Below, one piece after another: positions 1-6,308 of a stretch of DNA of 7,824 nt; the first letter of the stretch is position 1; the number at the start of each line of letters is the position of its first letter. Position numbers and translations under genes: made by a program. The stretch is from Acidimicrobiia bacterium. Its GTDB lineage: Bacteria > Actinomycetota > Acidimicrobiia > Acidimicrobiales > Aldehydirespiratoraceae. The stretch is from NCBI GenBank assembly GCA_022824605.1, contig JAJDZO010000180.1, positions 1-7,824 on the forward strand, read 5' to 3'. The notes below the pieces were generated by a model. It ran no database searches. It had not been told where the DNA came from and saw nothing but the letters and a program-made list of their open reading frames with translations.

Positions 1-1
1 G

Positions 2-460
2 GTGGCGGTGGGCAACGACAACCAGTTCGCCAAGTTCGCCGCAATCATGGGCTGTGAGCAGTGGGCCGGTGACGACCGTTTCGCCCGCAACGTCGACCGG
101 GTCGCCAACCGTGACCTGCTCGACGGGATGATCCGGGATCGGATGCTCACCCGCACCCGGGCCGAGTGGAGCGCCGACCTCGAGGCCGGCGGCATCCCCT
201 GCGGTCCGATCAACTCGGTGGCCGAGGCTCTGGCCTCCCCGCAGACAATGGCCCGGGGAATGGTGGCCACCGTCGAGCACCCCACCGCCGGAGAGGTGGC
301 CCTCACCGGTGTGCCCTTCCAGATGTTCGGCACCCCCGCGGCCATCCGCCGACCGCCGCCCACGCTCGGCCAGCACAGCCGAGAGGTTCTCGCCGACGCA
401 GGCCTCGACGAGGCCGCCATCTCCGAGTTGGTGGCTGCCGGGGTAACCACCGTCGATTGA
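2..460 (+). CDS. Family III (CaiB/BaiF) CoA-transferase, C-terminal part, cut by left edge
   Basis: This is the last ~153 codons of an enzyme that moves CoA from an acyl-CoA donor to a free carboxylic acid. Intact members are about 400 residues, so the N-terminal CoA-binding part and the catalytic Asp lie outside the window. The visible part starts in the AVGNDNQF segment and continues with DDRFARNVDRVANRD, then IPCGPINSVAEAL, a QTMARGMV segment, and PPPTLGQHSREVL near the end. All are typical of the small domain and C-terminal tail of this family. The GTG at position 2 is an internal valine codon, not a start. The gene ends in TGA 76 nt before the amidohydrolase on the same strand, so they may be co-transcribed. 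It differs clearly from the other CoA-transferase in the window (3988-5193) and is a separate paralogue. The acid substrate cannot be told. Family is very likely; function beyond that is open. Confidence 0.9.
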   Translation: MAVGNDNQFAKFAAIMGCEQWAGDDRFARNVDRVANRDLLDGMIRDRMLTRTRAEWSADLEAGGIPCGPINSVAEALASPQTMARGMVATVEHPTAGEVALTGVPFQMFGTPAAIRRPPPTLGQHSREVLADAGLDEAAISELVAAGVTTVD

Positions 461-525
461 TCTCGATGGATCGACCGACCAGCACTATCGATGCGGCCCG
501 GCCGACCTCGCCGCAACACAACACA

Positions 526-530
526 GGGAG
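526..530 (+). promoter_or_regulatory. Ribosome binding site of the amidohydrolase gene
   Basis: GGGAG lies six bases before the ATG at 537 and supports that start. The rest of the 76-nt gap (461-536) holds no convincing promoter. There is a short inverted repeat TCGAT-GG-ATCGA at 463-474, noted but not interpreted. Confidence 0.6.
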
Positions 531-536
531 TCGCCC

Positions 537-1622
537 ATGACTGAATCACAAGAGCAGGCACCCGCCGAGTGGTGGCCCGAGCTGGGACCGAAATGGGAGC
601 CGTCGTCGGTGCCCAAACCGCCGTGCGTGTGCATCGATGTGCATTCGCATCTGTCGGTGCCGGCCGCTTCGGCGCTGGCGAAGCCGCACTTCACCCCGGA
701 TATGGATCCTCGGACTTTCTTCTCGCCGCCTGAGAGCCTCCGCTACAACCGGGAGCTTCGCAGCCAGCCCGACATGGTGGCCAGGTTCGAGCAGGCCGAG
801 GCCCGCATCGCCGACATGGACAAGCAGGGGATCGACAGGCAGATCCTGTCGATCATGCCCGGTGAGTACTTCTACTGGCTCGATGCTGACAACGGCGTGA
901 AGGCCTGCCGCCTGCAGCATGAGCGGCTTGCCGAGGTGGTGGCCCAGCATCCCGACCGGTTCGCCGCGGTGGCCAACCTGCCAATGGATCATCCCGACAC
1001 CGCGGTGGAGGTGATGGTGGAGGCCCGCAGGGACTTCGGCATGCACGGGTTCGAGATCAACGCCGACGTCAACGGCGGTGATCTTGACGACCGTCGCTAC
1101 GACCCGATCTGGGAGAAGGCCGTCGAGTTGGGCATGACCGTGATCATGCATCCCCAGGGGTTCACCCACGGCCAGCGGATGGACGACTACTACCTGGTGA
1201 ACGTGGTGTGCATGCCGCTGGCGTCCACGCTGGCGGTGTCGCGCATGATCCTGGGCGGGGTGTGGCAGCGCCATCCCGACCTTCAGATGGTGGTGGTCCA
1301 CGGCGGCGGCTATCTGCCCTACTACTTCGCCCGCACCGACCACGCCTACGGCGTGCGCCCCGAGTTGCGCCGCCACATCGACAGAAAGCCCAGCGAATAC
1401 CTGCACAAGCTTCACTTCGACACCACCGTGTTCGAGCCGCACATGATTGAGTATCTGGTGGACACCTTCGGCGACACCCAGGTCCTGCTGGGGACCGACT
1501 ATCCCTTCGACATGGGCCCCACCGACCCGCTGGCCTTCCTGGCCGAGTCACGCCTCACCGAGCAGTCCCGCACCCGGATCCTCGGAGCCAACGCAGCCCG
1601 CCTCTTCGGCATCAACGTCTAG
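537..1622 (+). CDS. Amidohydrolase-2 family metal-dependent hydrolase/decarboxylase (ACMSD-like)
   Basis: This 361-residue TIM-barrel metalloenzyme is of the amidohydrolase-2 type. The family includes aminocarboxymuconate-semialdehyde decarboxylase (ACMSD), resorcylate-type decarboxylases and 4-oxalomesaconate hydratase. All five expected metal or catalytic positions can be seen: the HxH pair at His36/His38 (IDVHSHLSVP), His205 in VIMHPQGF, His255 in VVVHGGGYLP and Asp321 in LLGTDYPFDM. No signal peptide is visible, so it should be cytosolic. A ~35-residue Pro/Trp-rich N-terminal lead-in precedes the first barrel strand. The ATG at 537 is chosen because of the GGGAG six bases upstream. It follows the partial CoA-transferase on the same strand and converges with the MLE-like gene. 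The reaction could be decarboxylation, hydration or C-C hydrolysis of an aromatic-derived or unsaturated carboxylate; sequence alone does not decide. Family assignment is firm, substrate unknown. Confidence 0.9.
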   Translation: MTESQEQAPAEWWPELGPKWEPSSVPKPPCVCIDVHSHLSVPAASALAKPHFTPDMDPRTFFSPPESLRYNRELRSQPDMVARFEQAEARIADMDKQGIDRQILSIMPGEYFYWLDADNGVKACRLQHERLAEVVAQHPDRFAAVANLPMDHPDTAVEVMVEARRDFGMHGFEINADVNGGDLDDRRYDPIWEKAVELGMTVIMHPQGFTHGQRMDDYYLVNVVCMPLASTLAVSRMILGGVWQRHPDLQMVVVHGGGYLPYYFARTDHAYGVRPELRRHIDRKPSEYLHKLHFDTTVFEPHMIEYLVDTFGDTQVLLGTDYPFDMGPTDPLAFLAESRLTEQSRTRILGANAARLFGINV

Positions 1623-1680
1623 AGCCGCAGCCGCTGAAGACCACCGCCGGGGCTTCTCGCGCCCGTTCGCGCCCTGAGTG

Positions 1681-1706
1681 CGCGCCGTCCCGGCGGCACC
1701 GGCGCG
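1681..1706. terminator. GC-rich hairpin between convergent genes, possible bidirectional terminator
   Basis: CGCGCCG (1681-1687) and CGGCGCG (1700-1706) form a perfect 7-bp stem around a 12-nt loop. The hairpin lies in the 85-nt gap between two genes that point at each other and abuts the stop codon of the minus-strand gene. No T-run follows on either side, so intrinsic termination is only a guess. In a GC-rich genome such stems also arise by chance. Confidence 0.3.
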
Positions 1707-1707
1707 A

Positions 1708-2832
1708 TCACCGGTCGGTGCGGTAATGGCTGAGAGCGTCCTCGTCGATCTTGACTCCCACTCCGGGCTCGGGCGTCGGGTGCAGGTGGCCCTCGACGGG
1801 CAGGAATCGCTCCTCCACCACGTCGTCGCTGATGTAGTGGGGCGAGATGCCCGAACCAAAGCGCAGATTGGGCACGGCCAGGGCCAGATGGGCGGCATGG
1901 GCCGCGCCGAGACTCGTCTGTCCGGCCATGCCTGCGAGATGGACTCCCACGTCGGCGGCGTCGGCCACGGCGAACAGCTCGCGTACCCCGATCGGGCCTG
2001 CGGCTTTCATCAGCTTGGCCACCACCGCCCCGACAGGTCCGACCGCCAGTGCGTTGCGCAGGTCATGAGCGTCGAATACTCCCTCGTCGGCGGCCACCGG
2101 CACCGGGCTCTCCGCGCTCAGCCGGGCCATGCCGATCAGGTCCCATCGAGGCAGTGGCTGCTCCACGAACCCCGGCCTTGCGTCGGCCACGGCCCGCAGA
2201 TAGCGCATGGCGTCGCCGTGGTCCCATCCCTGGTTGGCGTCGGGCAGCAGCGTCACATCAGGTCCGACGGCCTCGCGCACCGCCAGGGTGGCGGCGATGT
2301 CGTGATGGACGTCGCCGCCGACCTTCACCTTCACCAGTGTGAATCCGGTGTCGACGGCGGTGGCTGCCTCTTCGGCCATCGAGGAGGGCGTGCCCCCGCT
2401 CACATGCCAGATGGTGGGCACCGCTTCACGGCGGCGACCGCCGTAGAAGTCGTAGAGCGGCACGCCGGCGCTCTGGGCCGCGGCGTCGTGCAGGGCCATC
2501 TCCACCGCAGCCCGTGCCGCGTTGTTGTGCACCGTGATGCGCCTCATCAGGCTCCGCAGCCCAGCGATGTCCTCAGCGTCACGCCCTTGCATCGCGTCGG
2601 CCAGCACGCCGTTGATCAGATCGGTGGCCGAGGCCAGGCTCTCACCGCTGAAATACCGCGCCACCATGCTCTCACCGATACCGACAACCCCGTCGCTGGT
2701 ACGCACCCGCACGATCACACAGGTCCGGGCATCGACGGTGGCCACCGCCATCTTCAGAGGCCGCAGCAGCGGAATCTCCACCGGTATCGCCTCAAGGCGC
2801 TCGATCCGCACGGCCGCTACCTCCTGCATCAC
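1708..2832 (-). CDS. Enolase-superfamily enzyme, MLE subgroup (mandelate racemase/muconate lactonizing family)
   Basis: This 374-residue protein has an N-terminal capping domain (about 8-130) and a C-terminal barrel carrying the full MLE-subgroup active site. The residues are the KxK pair Lys168/Lys170 (LVKVKVGGD), metal ligands Asp198 (DANQGW), Glu224 (EQPLP) and Asp249 (ADEG), and the opposite base Lys273 (AKLMKAAG). The spacing is that of muconate cycloisomerase. Such enzymes abstract the proton alpha to a carboxylate with Mg2+. Known reactions are cycloisomerisation of muconates, o-succinylbenzoate synthesis, dipeptide epimerisation and N-succinyl amino acid racemisation. The residues do not separate these, so no symbol is given. 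Two adjacent starts are possible, GTG at 2832 and ATG at 2829; neither has a clear Shine-Dalgarno sequence, and the transcript may be nearly leaderless. It is divergent from the dioxygenase gene and convergent with the amidohydrolase. Confidence 0.92.
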   Translation of the reverse strand: MMQEVAAVRIERLEAIPVEIPLLRPLKMAVATVDARTCVIVRVRTSDGVVGIGESMVARYFSGESLASATDLINGVLADAMQGRDAEDIAGLRSLMRRITVHNNAARAAVEMALHDAAAQSAGVPLYDFYGGRRREAVPTIWHVSGGTPSSMAEEAATAVDTGFTLVKVKVGGDVHHDIAATLAVREAVGPDVTLLPDANQGWDHGDAMRYLRAVADARPGFVEQPLPRWDLIGMARLSAESPVPVAADEGVFDAHDLRNALAVGPVGAVVAKLMKAAGPIGVRELFAVADAADVGVHLAGMAGQTSLGAAHAAHLALAVPNLRFGSGISPHYISDDVVEERFLPVEGHLHPTPEPGVGVKIDEDALSHYRTDR

Positions 2833-2905
2833 GTCTATCGTGCAAAATATATGATCAAGCGACCGAGCGACGGCCAGCTCGACGGGAGCGAAAGGTCATG
2901 CCACG
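2833..2905. promoter_or_regulatory. Divergent promoter region with AT-rich core
   Basis: This 73-nt gap separates the MLE-like gene (minus) from the dioxygenase gene (plus) and must hold the start signals of both unless they are read from further away. Its AT-rich core at 2844-2857 stands out in a GC-rich window. Plus-strand TATGAT (2850-2855) is a good -10 candidate for the dioxygenase gene. On the minus strand TATATT (2851-2846) is a possible -10 for the MLE-like gene, which would put its transcript start within about ten bases of the start codon. No good -35 was found for either. The 9-mer TATATGATC at 2848-2856 recurs upstream of the lyase gene at 7236-7244. Confidence 0.5.
2891..2895 (+). 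promoter_or_regulatory. Likely ribosome binding site of the dioxygenase gene
   Basis: AAAGG lies ten bases before the ATG at 2906. A GGGAG further upstream (2884-2888) is too distant for this start. The ATG at 2898 is in another frame. Confidence 0.4.
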
Positions 2906-3970
2906 ATGAATGACGCCACTCGCACCACCGGGGGATCGACCAGCGTTGCGCGGCGGGCTCCTGTAGCGGACGCGAGTGCTTGGCGGAGTGCCGACCTTGT
3001 TGGGGATCCTCGTTGGATCCGTCGTCTGGGTGGTGCCGAGCTGGATGAGATCGCTACGGCCCTGCGCCGCGCCGTCGACCGCAAGCTGCAGATTCCCTTC
3101 GACCGCAAGGACTTCGAGATCCCTGCGGTGGCTGCATCCCTGCAGGAGGCCGCGGCCGAGCTTGACCATGGCTGTGGCGTCCAGCTGATCCGTGGGCTGC
3201 CTCGGGAGGAATTGACCGACGCCGAGTGCGCTCTCGTCTACTGGGGGCTGGGCGTGCAGCTCGGCCGCCCGGTGTCGCAGAACGCCCGGGGCGATGTGAT
3301 CGGCCATGTGCGCGACGAGGGCAAGTCGATCGAGGACCCCTCGGTGCGCTCCTACCAGACCCGGGGCAGGCTCGACTTCCACGCCGACAAGCTGCCGGTG
3401 GACGTTCTGGGGCTGCTGTGCCTGCGCACCGCCCGCACCGGCGGCACCAGCCGGATCGTGAGCGCCACCGCCATCCACGACGTGATCCTCTCCGAGCGCC
3501 CCGACCTGCTCGAGGTGCTGTATCAGCCCTTCACGCTGGACTGGCGAGACGAGGAGCCCGTGGGCGAGTTGCCCTGGTACCGGCTGCCCATGTTCAGCGA
3601 ATGCGAAGGCAGGGTGACCTCGCGGTTCACCACCATCGCCTACTTCCACAGCGCCGCCCGCCACGGCCCGGAGCACGCCATCACCCCCGAACAGGACGAG
3701 GCCCTGCACTTCGCGCAGGAAGTGGCCAACCGTCCCGAGATGCAGCTCGCCATGGACTTCGAGCCCGGCGACATCCAGCTGCTGAACAACCATGTCACGC
3801 TGCACGCCCGCGACGCCTTCGAGGACCACCCCGAGCCCGAGCGCAAGCGCCACCTCCTGAGGCTCTGGATCGCCTATCCGCCCGAGCGGCGCCGTCCGGT
3901 GGCGCCACCGCTGCACGAACGCCTCAAGCTTGTGGACGCAGGCGGCATCGGTGGCCGCGTGGGGGTCTAG
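2906..3970 (+). CDS. TauD/TfdA-like Fe(II)/2-oxoglutarate-dependent dioxygenase
   Basis: This 354-residue protein has the signatures of the TauD/TfdA family, which couple decarboxylation of 2-oxoglutarate to hydroxylation or oxidative cleavage of a small substrate. The iron triad is visible: His159 and Asp161 (LDFHADK) and distal His300 (LNNHVTLHARDAF). Arg315 and Arg319 (RKRHLLRLW) match the co-substrate-binding RxxxR pattern 15 and 19 residues after the distal His, as in TauD. A GGTS turn at 179-182 is also family-like. It is about 70 residues longer than E. coli TauD, mostly at the N-terminus, as in larger uncharacterised members, so taurine should not be assumed as substrate. Codons 14 to about 51 use many T-ending codons, unlike the rest of the gene. 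It stands alone on its strand, divergent from the MLE-like gene and convergent with the CoA-transferase 17 nt away. Confidence 0.9.
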   Translation: MNDATRTTGGSTSVARRAPVADASAWRSADLVGDPRWIRRLGGAELDEIATALRRAVDRKLQIPFDRKDFEIPAVAASLQEAAAELDHGCGVQLIRGLPREELTDAECALVYWGLGVQLGRPVSQNARGDVIGHVRDEGKSIEDPSVRSYQTRGRLDFHADKLPVDVLGLLCLRTARTGGTSRIVSATAIHDVILSERPDLLEVLYQPFTLDWRDEEPVGELPWYRLPMFSECEGRVTSRFTTIAYFHSAARHGPEHAITPEQDEALHFAQEVANRPEMQLAMDFEPGDIQLLNNHVTLHARDAFEDHPEPERKRHLLRLWIAYPPERRRPVAPPLHERLKLVDAGGIGGRVGV

Positions 3971-3983
3971 CCGCCCGAGCGGC
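3970..3983. terminator. Short hairpin filling the 17-nt convergent gap
   Basis: GCCGC (3970-3974), loop CCGA, GCGGC (3979-3983) form a perfect 5-bp stem. It begins at the last base of the dioxygenase stop codon and ends five bases before the stop of the convergent CoA-transferase. The position suits a shared terminator, but there is no T-run, and a stem this short is not strong evidence in GC-rich DNA. Confidence 0.35.
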
Positions 3984-3987
3984 GAGG

Positions 3988-5193
3988 TCAGTCGGCTTCG
4001 GGCCGGTAGTCAGCTAGACCGACGGCGCCGTCAGCAGCCAAAGCAGCGATTTCGGTGGTGTCGAGTCCCAGGCGCTCGGAGAGGACCGCGGCCGTGTGCT
4101 CGCCCAGCAGCGGGGCGTGGCGCTCGGGCATCTCCCAGTCGCTGAGCTTCATGGGGCTCGGCTGGTAGCGGACCTCGCCCAGCCGGGGATGTGCATACGA
4201 GCGGACCATCCCCCGCTCGATCACATGGTCGTCGGTCAGCACCGCGGCCATGTCGTTCACCGGAGCAGACGGAATGTCGAAGCGGTCCATCAGCTCGGTC
4301 ACCTCGGCGGTGGTCATCGGTGCGAACACGGCGCCCAGCTCGCCCACCACGAAGTCCCGGTTGGCCACTCGGGCCGCATTGTCATGGCTACGGGGATCAT
4401 CGATCAGGTCGCGCCGGTCGATGGCTGCACACAGGTTGCGCCAGAACTTCTCGTCGCGGGCCACCACCACCACATGACCGTCACCGGTGGCGAACGCCTG
4501 CCACGGGACCATGTGGCTGTGGGCGGTGCCCTGGCGGGTGGCCGCCCGGCCGGAATTGAGGAAGTCGAGGCCGTCGTAGGCCAGCAGCGACACCAGCGAG
4601 TCGAGCATCGCCACATCGGCGTGGCGGCCCCCGCCGTGCAGCTCGCGCCCCAGCAGCGCCCCCAGGATCGAGATGCAGCAGTAGATCCCGCCGGCCAGAT
4701 CGGCCAGCGGCGTGCCCACCCGGGCCGGGGGACCGTCGGGTTCGCCGGTGTAGTCCATGTGGCCGCTGTAGGCCTGGATCACCAGATCGAAAGCGGATTT
4801 GTCACGCAGCGGGCCGGTCTCGCCGAAGCCGGTGACGGTGGCGGTGACGATGTCGGGGTTGCGGGCCTTGAGACTGTCATGGTCGATGCCGAGCCGGTTC
4901 ATCACGCCGGGGCGGAAGTTGTCCACCACCACGTCGGCGTCCTCCACCAGCCGGTAGAAGACCTCCAGGCCCCGGTCGTTCTTGAGATCGAGGACTACGC
5001 TGCGCTTGCCCCGGTTCATGAAGAGGTGGATGGCGCTCTCGCCCCGCAGCGGCGCGATCTGCGGGTTGCGTGCGGTGTCGCCCCGTGGCGGCTCGATCTT
5101 GATGACCTCGGCGCCCATGTCGGCGAGGATCGTCCCGCCGAAGGTGCCCGCGATGACCTGGCCGAGTTCCAGGACGGTGACGCCGGAAAGCAT
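3988..5193 (-). CDS. Family III (CaiB/BaiF) CoA-transferase, complete
   Basis: This is a complete 401-residue family III CoA-transferase that should transfer CoA to a carboxylic acid through acyl-enzyme anhydride intermediates. Landmarks are the N-terminal VLELGQVIAGTFGGTILADMG, the IKIEPPRGDTAR segment, LDLKNDRG, VVVDNFRPGVM, and FGETGP near 123-128. The catalytic Asp is Asp165 in GTPLADLAGG, followed by RHADVAMLDS and DIPSAPVND. Length is normal for the family. It is the last gene of the minus-strand operon after the lyase and oxidoreductase. The ATG at 5193 is chosen because the protein starts like the family (MLSGVTVLEL). GTG at 5202 would add three residues and is also possible. The frame stays open far upstream inside the oxidoreductase gene, but that stretch is not protein-like. 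It probably activates the acid that the CitE-like enzyme later cleaves, though order and substrate are inference. Confidence 0.93.
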   Translation of the reverse strand: MLSGVTVLELGQVIAGTFGGTILADMGAEVIKIEPPRGDTARNPQIAPLRGESAIHLFMNRGKRSVVLDLKNDRGLEVFYRLVEDADVVVDNFRPGVMNRLGIDHDSLKARNPDIVTATVTGFGETGPLRDKSAFDLVIQAYSGHMDYTGEPDGPPARVGTPLADLAGGIYCCISILGALLGRELHGGGRHADVAMLDSLVSLLAYDGLDFLNSGRAATRQGTAHSHMVPWQAFATGDGHVVVVARDEKFWRNLCAAIDRRDLIDDPRSHDNAARVANRDFVVGELGAVFAPMTTAEVTELMDRFDIPSAPVNDMAAVLTDDHVIERGMVRSYAHPRLGEVRYQPSPMKLSDWEMPERHAPLLGEHTAAVLSERLGLDTTEIAALAADGAVGLADYRPEAD

Positions 5194-5210
5194 GGCTCCC
5201 ACGGCTGGCG

Positions 5211-6308
5211 CTAACGACCCCAGGTGATGGGCACGACCTCGCCGGTGACTGTCGCGGTGTCGACGGCCCGCGACACCATCAACACGTTCAGTCCTTCCTC
5301 CCCGGTGGCGAGGATCGGATCGCGCCGGCCCTGCCCCACGCTGTTGATGAAGGCGTGGGTCTCCTCCTGCATGGCTCCGAAATGCTCGCCCAGTGCCCAG
5401 TCTCCGGGCATGTACGACCCGAGCAGGGCGACGTTCATGGTCACGTCGGGCGTGTAGGGCGCGGGCACCGGAACCCGGCTGGCCATCAGCACGTCGCGGT
5501 GGTCGTCCTTCACGCTGATCGTGCCGTCGCGGCCGAACAGCTCGAAGTCCATCGACGCCACGTACGCAGGCCAGAACTCGGGAAGCTCCCAGCTCACACC
5601 GAGGTTGGCGACCATGCCGTCGTCGAAGGTGAGCACGCTCCAGGTGGCGTCGGGCGTGGCGTACTCGTCGTGGATGTTGCCCCGGGAGGCGGCCGCGTAT
5701 GCGCTGGTCGGCAGCGAGCCGTCGAGATACCAGAACAGCAGGTCGAACAGGTAGGTCATGGTGTTGATCGACGGGGTGGTGGTGCCGGCGCGCGAGATGA
5801 CCGAACGGGCCACCGCCTCGGTCAGGTAGATGGTCGCCTTGGCGCTGGTGACCTGGCCCACATGACCCCGCAGCACATGCTCCTTGATGGCCAGGTAGCG
5901 GCGGCGGAAGCGCTGCGTGAAGCCGGTGTACAGCGCCACCCGGTACTCGTCGGAGGCGGCCAGCAGCTTCTCGGCCTCGTCGGGCAGGATCGTGAGCGGC
6001 TTCTCCACCAGCACCGGCTTGCGGGCCAGGATCGAACCCATCGCCGGGTCGAAGTGGGCGTCCTCGGTGGAAGCCACGATCACCGCGTCCACCTCGGGGC
6101 GGGCGATCAGCTCGGCGGCATCGGTCGACCAGGCGTCGGCACCGCATGCGCTTGCCAGCGTCTCGGCCTTGGCGCTGTCGATGTCGCACACGGCGAGGAA
6201 GTCCACGCAGGGATGGCGATGGGCGATCTGGGCCCTCAGGGTGCCGATGGATCCGGCACCGATCACTGCGACCCCGACCCCGTCGCGGATGTAGCGGCTG
6301 CGTGTCAT
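5211..6308 (-). CDS. Gfo/Idh/MocA-family NAD(P)-dependent oxidoreductase
   Basis: This 365-residue protein has an N-terminal Rossmann fold with the dinucleotide motif GAGSIG (17-22), an acidic residue after the second strand (AVCDID) and the family signature EKPL (102-105) containing catalytic Lys103. A C-terminal alpha/beta substrate domain follows. Relatives oxidise or reduce sugars, inositols, dihydrodiols or imines. At the usual DxxxH active-site pair of inositol dehydrogenase this protein reads Asn182 and Tyr186 (SINTMTYLFD). Tyr at the second place is known in glucose-fructose oxidoreductase and dihydrodiol dehydrogenase; Asn at the first is less usual. The start at 6308 is set by an ATGA overlap with the lyase gene stop and by AGGAGG four bases upstream. 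The next gene starts 8-17 nt after its stop. Substrate unknown; a carbonyl or hydroxyl next to the pathway acid is plausible from context. Confidence 0.9.
   Translation of the reverse strand: MTRSRYIRDGVGVAVIGAGSIGTLRAQIAHRHPCVDFLAVCDIDSAKAETLASACGADAWSTDAAELIARPEVDAVIVASTEDAHFDPAMGSILARKPVLVEKPLTILPDEAEKLLAASDEYRVALYTGFTQRFRRRYLAIKEHVLRGHVGQVTSAKATIYLTEAVARSVISRAGTTTPSINTMTYLFDLLFWYLDGSLPTSAYAAASRGNIHDEYATPDATWSVLTFDDGMVANLGVSWELPEFWPAYVASMDFELFGRDGTISVKDDHRDVLMASRVPVPAPYTPDVTMNVALLGSYMPGDWALGEHFGAMQEETHAFINSVGQGRRDPILATGEEGLNVLMVSRAVDTATVTGEVVPITWGR

Noticed and set aside
463..474. TCGAT-GG-ATCGA inverted repeat before the amidohydrolase gene as an operator
   Set aside because: The arms are only 5 bp and made of common CGAT words. 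It does not match the shared TATATGATC element and has no further support.
1678..2913. Long plus-strand open frame (411 codons) opposite the MLE-like gene, and similar long frames at 546-1442 (-), 2855-3916 (-), 4096-5214 (+) and 5355-6389 (+)
   Set aside because: Their translations are His/Arg/Gly/Val-rich with no family motifs, and each lies exactly opposite a gene with full motifs. They are shadows of the GC-rich third-position bias.
3004..3020. GGATCC-TCGTT-GGATCC hairpin in the start of the dioxygenase gene
   Set aside because: It lies inside coding sequence and reads as normal protein (GDPRWIR). The palindromic hexamers are probably a coding coincidence.
3878..3984. Identical 14-mer (CCGCCCGAGCGGCG) at 3878-3891 and 3971-3984
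   Set aside because: One such GC-rich 14-mer match is about what chance gives in a window this size. One copy is ordinary coding sequence.
5194..6189. Upstream open extension of the CoA-transferase frame inside the oxidoreductase gene, suggesting a fusion
   Set aside because: The translation there is Arg/Gly/Pro-rich low-complexity sequence with no motifs. The same DNA encodes the Gfo/Idh enzyme in another frame, and the CoA-transferase has a normal family N-terminus at 5193.
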